Shown here: positions 14,339-25,739 of the stretch, piece by piece | Position numbering within the stretch: position 1 is the stretch's first letter | How the letters are laid out: each line of letters begins with the position of its first letter | Assembly: GCA_039111635.1 (NCBI GenBank) | Contig: JBCAQO010000003.1 | Location: 372,001 to 436,000, forward strand | Source: Heterobasidion occidentale | Lineage: Eukaryota > Basidiomycota > Agaricomycetes > Russulales > Bondarzewiaceae | DNA: 64,000 nt | Reading direction: 5' to 3' | The notes under the pieces: generated by a model | Database searches by the model: none | The model's input: only the letters and a program-made list of their open reading frames with translations | What the model was told of the DNA's origin: nothing | Program-made: the position numbers and the translations under genes

Positions 14339-14880
14339 TCAGTCATCGTAATCGTTCTCTTCATAGTAATCGTTATCTTCGTAATCGGTCTCTTCGTAGC
14401 TGTTCTCTTCATAGCCGTTCTCTTCGAAATCGGCCTCTTCGACATCGCTCTGTTCGCCATCACTCTGCGGCTCGCCATCACTCTGCGGCTCGCCATCACT
14501 CTGCTCGTCATTCCTCTGTGCGCCATCGCCTTGTCCGTCGTCGCTCTGTCTGTCATCGATCCGCTCATCGCCACTCTGTCCGTGGTCTCTCATTCCGTCG
14601 CTCTGCCCATCATCGCTGTGTCGGTTTTCGTTTTGTATGCCAAGGGTCTGTTCTTCGTCCATTTGTCCGTCGCTCTGGTAGTGTCTGTCATCGCTTTTCC
14701 CATCATCGTATTGAACGTATTCGTTTGGTCTGTCATCGTTCTGTTCGTCCTCACTTTCTCCATCGCTCTGTTCACCGTCTCTCTGTTCATCGCCTCTCCG
14801 TTCATCGTCGCTCTGTTCGTCGCTCTGCACGTCATCACTCTGCCCGTCGTCGTACATTTCTCCCTGCATGTTCACATCAG
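14339..14880 (-). repeat. low-complexity acidic coding repeat in the NLR tail
   Basis: The 3' end of the NLR-like gene encodes degenerate short repeats built on QSDGE, QSDDE and DGQSD motifs, ending in Glu/Asp/Tyr-rich units such as EENSYEETDYED. On the opposite strand the same DNA reads as a spuriously hydrophobic frame (14234-15133). Confidence 0.8.
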
Positions 14881-17800
14881 CACCTCTCGCCGGCGATTCT
14901 GTGGTCCATCCGGAGCTAGACGACGACACTGCTTGCCGTGCGCCGCCGTACGGTCTTCCATGTATGTTTCTCTCCGTGCCATGATCCCGCAAAAGTCGCT
15001 CGATGTCTTCATGATGTCTCGAAACCGCAGCCTCCAGAGCGCGATCGATATATTCTTGCCTGTTCGCACCTGCAGCCTTCTCCAGAAGCAGTCGCACGAT
15101 CGTTTCGTGGCCGTACAATGCTGCTATGCGTAGTGCATTGCCAACCTCTCCTTCCTTCGCAGGAACATCGGCGCTCTTCTCTAGCAGCAATCGCACTATA
15201 TCTTCGTATCCTCTTGATGCTGCCATATAAAGCGCAGTGCCGTTGCGCCCATCCTTCTCGTTCACATCTGCGCCCATATCAAGAGGCATTTGGTGGCCTT
15301 CCGATGGTACCTCTCGTAGTACGCTGCTGTCGTACCATTCCTGCGAGGCGCTGCTGTGCTCCCATTTCTGCAAGGATATATCTGCGCCCTTCTCTAGCAA
15401 CAATCGCACCACCCTCTCGTGGCCCATCGCCGACGCTGCTCCCACCGCGTTGCCATACGCTCCTCCCCGAGCATTTATATCTGCTCCCCTCTCTAACAGA
15501 GCCAGCGAGATTTCTGGCAAGCCGGCAAGCGCAGCGTAATAGAATCGAGAACCCTTCGGCGTCCTCTCCATGTCAAAGCCCGGTTGTCCGTCAAGGTCAT
15601 GGAGTCGAACCCAAGCGACAAAGGCTCCGTCAGAATCGGCTGAGAAAAAGATGTCAATGAAAGTTTGCAGAGCGTCTGTGTTGTCGCTTGGTCCAGATCT
15701 AGCATGAATAGGCCAGTGCTGTGCTGCATATAACGCGAGCGGGAAATCTTTCAGTATCTCCTTACTTAGAACTTCAATAGAGTCAAACTGCAAAAGGTAT
15801 GCAATGCATGTTTGAGCGATCAATGAATGGGATGCCTTCTCGCTCATGTCGAAGCCGATGCCTTGGGCACAAGATGAGGAATCAAGGTATTGCTTGACGG
15901 AGAAGTGCGCGAGCTTGGCCTCCCCTGGTTCAAGGCATCAGTAAAACAATTGTTAGCTGAGGGTACTGGGTTTCAGCCCACCGTCAGACGATGTGACAAC
16001 AAGACTTGAGCAAACAATCAAGATGATATCAGGATTATATCGCAGGTCAGGGTAGAATCGAGGGAATGGCTTCGACTCGAAATCGACACCTGCCACCTCA
16101 GCCAGTTCATCCAATTTCAGGGGACAAGCGGAAAAGGATAGCCATTGCAAAAATGTCAAGGCCATTCGAAGATCTTTTTCACTGAGCTTCGAGAGTATGC
16201 GGTCATAGGTCTCGTGCAGAGTGTGGGGCAGATTCTCCAGTCGCTCCTGCAAGTCGCGAGCCGTGCGGCACGAACGTATCTCGTCTAGTTGTAGAACAGC
16301 CAATCGAAACCTAGATACACCTCAATATGGTGAGCACAAAGACCAAGAATCCAAATGCACAAACGCACATTCCATCTGACATCTCCAGCACTTTCGCTCG
16401 GATTTCCTTTGCCTTGCCCTTCCAAAATCCTAGCTGGCCGTCTGTTGACAACTTATGATCGATGAATTCCTGAATGTCTCTTCGGATGGGATCGCCCTCC
16501 ATGCACACCTCGACGGCCTTTAGCGATTGAAGGGCACGCTCAATACTCAACTCCTTTCGACGTGTGACGAGAACGTGCACATTTCGCGTAAACTCTTGCC
16601 AACATGTAAGATCCTTCATCCAATTCAAAACCCTTGTCCTCTCCGATGACTGATCGGGAATAGCTGAATTGTCAGAGCATTCGTCGAGAGAGTCTGCGAT
16701 CACATAGGCATGCGTGAATTGTCTCAGAATATGTCGGAGAGTGTCTTGAAGATATTTCAGGGATGGCCACGAGCATCCTTCTCCATATAGTTGCACCAAG
16801 GCGTCGGGGATGGCGGAGCATTGGAGAGCGAACTGTTTGATAAGAGAGCGGATGAAACCTTCGTGCTGTTGTAGTCCCTCTTGAGCATCTCTGGAGTCAA
16901 AGAAGAAGTATCCTATTGCAGCTGAGCCATCTTCTTTGCAGCGCACGGTGATGTCTTCGATCGCAGACGAGCTGGGTGATAGCTATTCAGTCTGATCGCT
17001 GCCATTATACTAGAGGTTGCTTTCTCTCGCTCACCATAGAATTGTCTTCCCGCAGCCAGCTGGGCATGTATTTCATCATTCAACGAGAGATATGGCATCG
17101 TAAAATGTACCTACGGATTCCATGCACCCACATCAACGATCCTGGTCGCTCTTTCCATTCTGAAAAATCCTGTCTAGTCAGGAACCAAGAGCCAGTACCT
17201 TCTTGGTGCCTTTCTCGAGCATTGTCGTAGTTGTGTGTCGGATCAGGCGCCTTCAGCCATTCGAAGATCTTCTCATAGCGCTTGGCTGATGCAAAAGACG
17301 GCCTGAATTAGCCCTGTGATGTCCAGAGATGAATGAGAGAAGGCGAGTACCAAGTTTTCCGTCTTGAAGCTTTCGAACAGTCTTCTCTGTTTGGATGATC
17401 ACCCGGCGATCAAACTTCTTCATCAAATCCCTGCAGCGCGCCTCGAACGCTTGAACACGTTCCTTCATATCATTGGATAATGTGTCTCGCAAAAGCCGGC
17501 CTTCAGGTATCCGTGAAGAGTCACGACATCAAGCACGGCAGCAAGAACTACACAATAAACTCACGCGCTCTCGACAGCTTTGAGTACTCATCAATGAGCG
17601 AAGCGATATCCAAGGATACGCGACCGATCGCTTCAATGATATTTTCAGTGCCGTTGATGACCATTAGGTCCGAACATTCGTTGGCAGCGTTTACCATCTC
17701 ACGCAACGATTCTGCTAGGCCTCGGACGGCATCATCCTGAAGCTCTTGATTTTTCGAAGCCTATCGTACAGGTACAGAGATCAATACCTGCCCAAGTCTA

Positions 17801-18707
17801 ATAACAGAAGACTTACCTCGTACACCGACAGGAGAATTGTGCATGAGATCTTTAACACCGGATGTGCCTGTGTCTCAGATGAGCTGCGCAAAAGGCAGAG
17901 ATGCAATGCACAAAGAGGTTAGAAAGATACATACGTCACCAACGACGTTCATGATCTTCGCGATGGCCTCGAGGGCTTGTCCGATGGCTGATATACACTT
18001 GCCAACTGTTTCTATATAAGATCCATCTTACGACAAGGTGTTCAAACTTTATGGTTTTGAGGACGCACCAGAGCTTTTCAGACCAGCAACGCTTTCGTCC
18101 ACCCTTTGCATCGTATCTCGCCCAGGGTCGGAAACGAGTACAAGCTTCAACTTGACTTTGACAGCAGTTTTAGCACCAGCACGATCAATAAAGTCAAGAG
18201 CAGGTCCTGCAAGAATAATTAGCCCCAAACATCTTTGAAGTAGCTGAATCAAGCTCACCGTCAGCGAGCACATCAATGACCTTCCCAGAAAAATGTCCCA
18301 GCAAACGTGAAGAACAGAAAACCGAGGGGCGCTTCGCTTTGCGGAAGATTTCACCTTGAATGCTCGATGACGGCCGAAACCAACTAAATGGAGGGTGTGT
18401 ATTGCGTGATAGTTTCGAATGAACGTCAAGTGTATAAGCGTACATCCGATGTTCCTCTTGCCAGTGTAGTGGCGAACGATTAGAGATCTTCTTCGACTTC
18501 CACTCCATCTTGTCATCGATATTCACAACCACGTATCGATTCTCGCGTCTACCGCCTCCAATCTCTCCCTCGATCTCGATACCTATGAGCGATGAGTCTC
18601 TTGAGCACACACTTTCATTACTACGACAGCTTACCAGTCAAAAGGGCAATCAGCCCAGACTTAGGCTCTTGTCCTTGTGAGTTGTTGTTTTCGAAAGCCA
18701 CGGACAT
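14339..18707 (-). CDS. NLR-like protein: C2-like N-domain, NACHT, winged helix, ankyrin repeats, acidic tail
   Basis: Many short exons run from ATG 18707 (MSVAFENNNSQGQEPKSGL) to the stop at 14339. The N-terminal ~130 residues (GIEIEGEI, YVVVNIDD, LLGHFSGKVIDVL) resemble a C2 domain; a helical region follows. The NACHT core has Walker A GIPGCGKT assembled across an intron near 17100-17050, the preceding motif WLKAPDPTHNYDNARE, YFFFDSRDAQEGLQQHEGFI, and Walker B YVIADSLDEC near 16680. A winged-helix-like segment (LPHTLHETYDRILSKL) precedes HFSVKQYL, then at least five ankyrin repeats (LLLEKGADI, LLLEKSADV). The last ~175 residues are an acidic Gln/Ser/Asp/Glu repeat tail. Fungal NLR-like proteins are ATP/GTP-dependent switches in non-self recognition or cell death; the ligand here is unknown. 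No premature stop was found. Exact exon edges in the helical region remain uncertain. Confidence 0.85.
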
Positions 18708-19499
18708 AGTGAAGGAATGGCGAAGGTAAGATGCGAACGCTGACGGATTTCGGGGTGGGATACCTCGATTCATGGAGGCGATAGGGTCGACATCCAAGTT
18801 GCTACTTATAGTCTTATGTACACAGGCCAATCCAGACTTGCGTCTCCTTCCTAAGATCTGTGAAAGTTCAATTAGTAATTGACATTCATTGAAATAATGA
18901 CGATTCGGATTACCCAGTTATATCCAAACGAGGGATTGGGAAATGAAACATATAGGTCGAGGGAAAGCCGCATTCCATTCGTGATATTCTCCTCGCAATG
19001 GTGTTTCCACGCACGATGTAACATTAAGTATGCATTTGTACAAAAAATGGCTGACAATGCTGCAAACACGAGAAACCCCTATCAACCTGCTGCAGGATGC
19101 TCAATCAGCCATACGAAGCAACTTTCCTATATATATAATACTCAATCGCCTCCTACCCCCAAAACGTCGCTGTCTGAGAATCAAGCCGTGGAAGGTCACT
19201 AGGTCTCTGCCCACATGACTGCATTGCTGGCATGGAGAATCTCGGGCATGGCGGCTGCAAGAGAAAGAAGACAATCAACACGACGCACCACGTCTCTTCC
19301 TAACCCCAACTCCATCTTGTCCGCTACGGAGAGGACTTTGCAAGCGTGTCGAGGATGTGAACAACACTCAAATGCGGGGGACGTTGACAGGACTACTGAA
19401 GCAGGGTGGGTTACACCATGAGTTGTTGGTAGCTGTACACAGTCTTCGGAGAGAAATGCCGTACGAGGCGAGAGGTTGGGAGAGCTTTGGAGTCAAAGA
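18708..19499. other. NLR upstream region
   Basis: AT-richer sequence upstream of the NLR-like gene; no gene is recognised. It contains several short open frames without family signatures and a TATATATA run near 19130. Between 19357 and 19560 a block similar to 13430-13550 begins. Confidence 0.4.
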
Positions 19500-20685
19500 G
19501 TCTAGAAGCGGCCACACAAGCTTGCTACGGGTAATTCAAACCCCGAAAGCCCAGATCTGACCAACTTCTGACCATCCCAAGATTTCCTTGAAGCCTTCTA
19601 CAGCGCGGCATAATTCCACTAATATCGAGGTCACAAGCTTTGCTACAACAGGTTCGTACCCCGAAAGCCCGTCACTATATTGCCTACTGCAACCACGGCG
19701 GCGGTCTTTCAATCCCAACGACTGAGTCGTCTGCAACCTTTCAAGTCCTGTCCGTGGTCGAGCCGTGGTTGCACCTGCCGCTGCTGGAATATCCTCCTGT
19801 CACTATCTAGTTCTGTTTGAATCCAAACCCACATGTCCCCGACTCAACCTGTCTGAGATGGAGCCATGGCCGATGCAGCTCACCGACTCCTCATTGGGTT
19901 TTAGTGTGCGCAAGCTCATGTTGTACTTATCATCTGCTGTCTAGCGTCAATGCTTGCTGTGCTAACTATCCGACCACAGCTAGTCTATCTGATAGATAAA
20001 GTTCTTATCTTTCAGTTATGGTCACCGACTCTACCGTCCTCTGTCCTCACCGAATCGTCGCGCTCTTCCATGTCTCAGACGACCACACTGCCATTATCCT
20101 TCTCAGCGAAAGCAGGCGCAACCTCGAGGCTCAATACCATAGCGCCTCTCCGCGGGGTTTCACCTGACACCGGTCCCTACGCCCGAATACCGACATGGAT
20201 TACGCCCCGTTCATGCTCCTCGGGCCCGGTGTATCGTGCACGGGCGGCTCATTGCGGTAGCTATTTCTTGCGCGAGCCGGTAGCGTCCGCGCTGAACTCG
20301 TTGGATGCCACGATGTCCCCGGCTGTACCCTAGGCTGTCACGATTGGGCAGGGGCTGGAAATGACAATTGAACTGGGGCGCGGATATACGGCACGAAGCT
20401 TGGACGTTGACATTCCGGAAAGGCGTCAAGGCGTCACAATGAGAGCGCGTGGATGGTCTTCGAAGAGGAGAGCACGGGACGACGGGCGGGAGGTGACGAG
20501 CGTGTAGGCATCGTAATAGCGGGCGGCATGTATGTATCGAACGAGATCGTCGGAGCAAGGGGGAGGAAGGAGAAAGAGCGCGAGAGGAGGGCTTGAGGAT
20601 GGGATGTTAGCATATAGGCACGCACCTATACGCTACTGTCCGCTAATGTTATCTGCACACACAGCATCCATTGGTTCCTTCTGGG
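19500..20685 (+). repeat. direct repeat copy A (~1.2 kb), NLR-associated
   Basis: This copy is colinear with 25740-26975. Anchors include TTTCAAGTCCTGTCCGTG (19740), CATGTCCCCGACTCA (19829), GTCTAGCGTCAATGCTT (19938), CTGTCCTCACCGAAT (20040) and ATAGGCACGCACCTATACGC (20614). The two copies are clearly diverged and carry no shared intact frame, though both can be read as CPHRIV followed by LFH and SDD around 20045/26335, hinting at a former gene. The copy lies 0.8-2.0 kb upstream of the intact NLR start. It also contains the motif ACCCCGAAAGC twice (about 19540 and 19658). Confidence 0.75.
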
Positions 20686-21034
20686 CCTGCCACCAATGAC
20701 ACGCGAGCACAAGTAGCACAAGTCTGCGTCTAAGTCGGGTTTGCCCACGGTCCGAGTGACAGAGCCTCACCATCTTTGTCTTTCCAAGGCTACTACAGCG
20801 GATTCCGCTGCTTGACGTCTCAGTGTCCCTCTCATCTACGCTTGTCCTGCACGCTTTATAAAGCTTGACACAAGCAAAGGTGGCCCAATGGCACAAGCAT
20901 GGCACAACCACCTACATGAGCGCATTGACTCTGCGCTCAGGAACAACTGTTGTAACCTGTTCTTGTCAATTCATCTTACATACAGCAAATGTACAGCATA
21001 CTCGCTTTGATCTCTATTATCCGAAGCCTGCGTA

Positions 21035-24000
21035 TCATATCCCCTTGATCCCGAGTTCCTCAGCGACGATCATCGCAGCCTTCTCTCCCACAACGAGCGC
21101 CGTCGAGTACGTATTCTACAGACAAGCGCATAAGACAGCAATTCAACATGACATCGTACAGGCGTCCACGCGGCGGTACTCACCGCAGAAACGTTCCCAG
21201 GGCATACCGACATATCTGAGTTGTCAAACAGAGCGGGAAAAAAAATGAGAGGCTGTGTATTCACGACTCGAAGGAGCTGGCCTACCAGCGATCTTGAGGC
21301 CTTCGACGCCGTACACGTTCAGCTTTGAATCGACAACACCGCCCTCGGCGCGTGGCTTCATTGCGCAGGTACCGAGCTGTATCGTCCGATGCGCCATCAA
21401 CACCCAACTCAAACAGAGACCTACACAACCGTCAAAACTCACCGCATGCCACGCGGTGGACACTAAATGCCACAAAAAAATTAGACCAGATCCCATCAAT
21501 CGATGCCGACTCACCGAACTCCCTCGTGTACCTCTCAATCGCGCGGTCGTCTTCCTCATCGTACACCAAATTTGGCGCGTCCAACGGCACCGGGCCTGGG
21601 ACCACGCCCTCCTTACCGACGAGAATGCCCGCGGCGCTCCCGTCAGGGAACTTGGGGTGCAGCGGTGCGTACTCGCCACGGAAGAGTGGCATGCGGCGGG
21701 CGAGCTCGCGCGAGAACTTGTATCCCCACACAAGCGGGCGCACATCCGCCATGCTGTGCACCACAGATTTTCAAATGTTCAATGGTGGTGGCCAACGTGA
21801 CGAGAACAAAGCGTGCATACTCTTCGAGGAATCCGTGCTCGAAGTCAGTCGGCGCGGTCACGTCGGTGCCAGACGTGATGTGGACATGACCCCGGGCGGC
21901 AGGGTATTCCTATATCCACCATGCCGTCAGTTTACTTGCATTCACACCCTCACTGTGAAGTTAGACGTACATTATAGTACTCCATGCAGAAATACTTCTG
22001 GCGCTCTGCCACCGACCAATCTCCCATGAGCCTATTGAGAATCACATGGCTTAGCGCTCTGCAGGCAGGAAAGAGACGAGGAGAAATGAGGAGGATGAAG
22101 TGGGAAATTCTCACATGGATACCGGGCCCATCCACAGCACCGGCTTGTCTGGCGCAGGCGCAAAGTGGCTCTCCCAGCGCTTCCGAAACTCGGGCCCCCA
22201 AGCCTCGAGCTCCTCTGCCGTGGGGCGAATCTTGACGCCAGCATCAAAGCCGCTGTGTGCAGATAATTTATGTAATCTAAGTTTCGACCGTTGTAGACAT
22301 TACAGAGCGTGAATGAGCGTACTTATGCGCCATGAGCCCCTGGCCGCTTTGAAGCCATTCATTCGACGCGACTGTCTTAAAAGGTCAGGTTGTGGTTGAA
22401 TGATGAGGGGACCTATACTACGCACGCTCAATCACGTCAGGGTCGCTCCGTACAATGCCATCGAGCGTCTCTGCCTCTGGCGCAGCAACATACGGCACAA
22501 AAACGATGCTGTGATCTGCCATGAGTGACAACAGGATGAAAAAATCATTCAGCGCACACATCCTTAACAATAGTACTCCAAAGATGAGGTCCACGCACCT
22601 TGATATCCCTCGCCCACCCCGGGGAGATCGACGACCTGCTTTACTCCATTCTTTCTCAGCACATCCGCTGCGCCGATCCCAGAACGCTCCAGGATCCCGG
22701 GGGACCCAAACGAGCCCGCAGAGAGAACGACAAGGCGGCGCGCGCGCACGGTGTGCGTCTCGCCGTCTGCATCAGGAAGAAAGCGTTTATTCCAATGGAA
22801 TTCGACGCCCGCGGCGCGCGTGCCTCTGCACACAGAGAAGATCCAAGTTTGAAACACGACCACTCGCGATCAGCGAAAATAAGCGCGAGGGAACTGTAGT
22901 TAAACACGCACTCGAGGAGGACACGGTGGACGTGCACGCTCGTGACGACGTGCAGGCGCTCGTTGTGCGCCTGGTTGTAGATGAAGTAGTGCGGCACGTC
23001 GGAGCGCCGTCCCGTCCTCGCGTCAATCCACCTGCGAAGCAAACCACGCACGCGTTCTGTCAGCGATCCGCTCCCGCCACGGCTACCTGACCCGCCCAGC
23101 TAAGAAATGCCGGAAACAGAACATGAACAGATACCGCAGCAGAAATGGAAGTAAAAATGGGAGCAAACTCAACTCCTGGCGCGCGAGCAATTGAGCAGGG
23201 TTCGGGGATGAATGCAGAACGTGAGGCAGGAAACATGCTCACTTTGGCCATCGCTAGTGCGCATTATATTGCCGCGTTAGCATCGCTGATCACGCCGACG
23301 CAGTCACTCGAACGGAATAGGAAATCGACGCACGCCGTACTGATTCACCGACACCAGGTCGTTGGGGTCCCCACCAACTGTCCGTTGCTTGTCGTACCCG
23401 GCGGCAGTTTCAAGGAACTGCCGCCCGACGTTCGTGTAGTAACCACCATAAGATATCTTGAGCGGGCCTTTGTAGCCATGGTTTAGCGCATCGGGGCCAA
23501 CTTGATACGTCTCAGTCTGCGTGAGAACCATAGGCGGTCAGGTGTTGCGGTCTATTAAGGGCATGTGCCACGAGCACCTTCTCAAGGAGGGGGATGAGGT
23601 CTTTCGAGCCCCACCCGGCGTTGCCGTATACAGTTTCCCAATCATCGTAGTCGGACCTGCTCGCGCGCGCGTACAACGCGACTGTACACACACACATCCA
23701 CCGCGCATCAGCATCACGAACTAGAAGGCCCGCACGGCTCCCAAATTCAACTGCCAACAGAAGCCTCACTCACAGTTCACGCTCGACCCCCCACCCAAAC
23801 ACTGCCCACATGGCACGACGAGCTCGCGCCCGCCCAGCGCCTCCGTCTTCTCCGCCTTGTGGAACCGCACAGTTGTCGACGTCGGCGCGAGGTGCGAGAG
23901 GTACCGTGCGGGCTGGATGTGTGCGAGGAGCTCGCGCGTCGGGGGCCCCGCTTCGAGGACGAGGATGGTCAGGGTCGGCGAGGCGGCGGCGAGGCGGCCG

Positions 24001-24132
24001 GCGAGCAGGCAGCCCGCTGTGCCGCCTGGACAAGGATAAGAGTGAGTGAGGTCATGACGCGAGCTGGAAGAGCGACTTGCCGCCTGCAATGATGATGTCG
24101 TATTCTGCGTCGATCTGTGGTGTCGAAGTCAT
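21035..24132 (-). CDS. GMC-family alcohol oxidase
   Basis: About 16 exons from ATG 24132 to TGA 21035. The N-terminus carries the FAD-binding motif IIIAGGGTAGCLLAGRL (joined across an apparent GC-AG intron) and LVLEAGPP. The GMC signature region ends in CGQCLGGGSSVN-F-ALYARAS. Further blocks are VVLSAGSFGSPGILERSGIG, EWLQSGQGLMAH, YPAARGHVHITSGTD and LVWGYKFSRELARRM, typical of the methanol/alcohol oxidase branch. The proposed catalytic pair is His in TAWHALGTCAM and Asn in the last exon, NTYSTALVVGEKAA. The reaction is oxidation of a primary alcohol with O2 giving an aldehyde and H2O2, which in wood-decay fungi can feed peroxidases; the substrate is not predictable here. No signal peptide and no clear C-terminal peroxisomal SKL are visible. 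One intron (about 23310-23045) is roughly 270 nt; others are near 55. The gene lies between the two direct repeats. Confidence 0.92.
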
Positions 24133-24234
24133 ATCTGTACCGGACAAGGACAGATGAGCAGATTGGGTGGATGAGGGAAAGAGGATGGAGACACGAAGAC
24201 CCCTCCTGCATGTCCACACACTCCGTCAGAGCCT

Positions 24235-24240
24235 CTTATA
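24235..24240 (-). promoter_or_regulatory. TATA box of the alcohol oxidase gene
   Basis: On the minus strand the sequence reads GGAGTATAAGAGG about 100 nt upstream of the start codon, a well-placed TATA element consistent with a strongly inducible gene. Confidence 0.55.
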
Positions 24241-24649
24241 CTCCCTCCGCGGGAACTCAAAGGGATAGCACATATTAAGGCGGACGGATCGTGATGTGTC
24301 CCGGCCCGGGAGCCTCTATTTACACTGACGCTACAAAACGAAGCAGCGTCGAAGCGTTCGTCCTTCTTCATCCGGTTCGTAGCCAGCGCCGACGAGCGCC
24401 GCGTCCAAATGCGGGATGCGTACGCGTCAGCGACACTGGACGTCCAAACGCGGCGTGCGCGCGCATCACCGACACCGGCATTCGCGCGGTGCGTGATATG
24501 CATGTGTGGAGCACAGTTTCGAAAGAAAGCCGTCGAGCGAGCAGAAGCCATCGAGAGATCTTGACATTGACAAGAGGGTCGACACTGATGCCCTTCAAAT
24601 AAAGGGCCACGCCTAGCAAGGCATCAGTTCGTACAACACCGACGGGAAA

Positions 24650-24900
24650 ACACGATTGATGATATTTCTGCCAACGAAGTGGAGAGGGGTTGGAGACTTG
24701 GACTCCCGCTTCCTCCCACCATAGACGCTCATGACCACAAATCGATCTCCAAGTTTGCCCTGCCATATCTCCCTCGACCTCGATTCCTATCGATAATCTT
24801 TCTTCTAGCGATTTCATGCATCGTGGTGGTCGGACTCACCAGTCGAAAAAATAACGAGCGGATGCTCGCGTTTTGCGTATCTCTATGCTTGTGAACTCTT
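24650..24900 (-). pseudogene. relic of an NLR-like gene, N-terminal exons only
   Basis: The end of a first exon (ending near 24840, GTGAGT donor) and the start of a second (24786 downwards) encode STGIEVEGD, then in a shifted frame GDRFVVMSVYGGRK and LHFVGRNIINR. These match the intact NLR N-terminus (LLTGIEIEGE, NRYVVVNIDD, LHWQEEHR). A frameshift lies within the second exon and no NACHT or ankyrin sequence follows. This is a third, degraded copy of the NLR unit. Confidence 0.7.
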
Positions 24901-25739
24901 GACATACTGAGTGGAGGGTGTAGGCAATAGGAAGTCGCGGAGTTCGATGGCAATACTTGAACGCCATGATGCTGCAGTGAGGCGATGTGCCCGAAGTACT
25001 GATTTCAGCAGCACACACAATTTGCTTCCCTCCAGCTCAAGCACTCAAATCTTGAGATGGTATGCGGGCCGGTAGTGATTTATCATGACTGTCACATACA
25101 GCCACTGCAGTCCTCTTCCTCAAAGCCTGCACACTTCGCAAAGTCTCCTCGAAGCTTGTTTCTTCGACCACAGATCATGAGCACGAACAGCTTCAAGCAC
25201 GGTAAAGTCGTTGGTCTATTGACCGGGTGGCTCGCAATCGTGGTCTCGGCACATCTAGCATTGGGACATCAATACAGGTAAAGGCATCTGATGGCGTAGA
25301 GTTGGTGAGTCAGATCTCTGATATGCAGACGAAGGAGATGCAAAAAAAATCCAAAGTCGGACGCACTATGCGCAGCATGGCAGCTGAACTGAGAACCTTT
25401 GAAATTATCTCGATGCCATCGGCGCGAAAGCTGCGCGGAACAGAACGAGGCAACGCCACGCAGAGGAAGGGTGTGATTGTTCATAGGCATTAGGCCTCGG
25501 ACAGAGGCTGTTCTCATGATAATATACCAGTGCTGTCGGACAAGTGAATTTGGTTGAGACGTCGTCAGTGTGAAGAACGATTAAAGGGCAACGCATGGGT
25601 GGACGCGAGTGACGCGAGAAAATGAACGTATACAACGCGTTCCAAGCGAACAAAGCGGACATGCAGATGCTGCAAATTTCGATGTTACGAGGGATTATAC
25701 GCTGAAGAGTTGAAGCTTGAAGAGATGCAGTTAGAATCA
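24901..25739. other. unassigned sequence upstream of NLR relic
   Basis: No gene is recognised. A plus-strand frame near 25177 begins MSTNSFKHGKVVGLLTG, which recalls the SGLIALLTG exon end of the NLR genes and may be another short fragment, but the similarity is too short to be sure. Confidence 0.35.

Noticed and set aside
14234..15133. Plus-strand 299-aa frame rich in Val, Ile and Leu that looks like a membrane protein
   Set aside because: It is the antisense reading of the acidic GAC/GAT-rich repeat tail of the NLR gene, which turns into Val/Ile codons.
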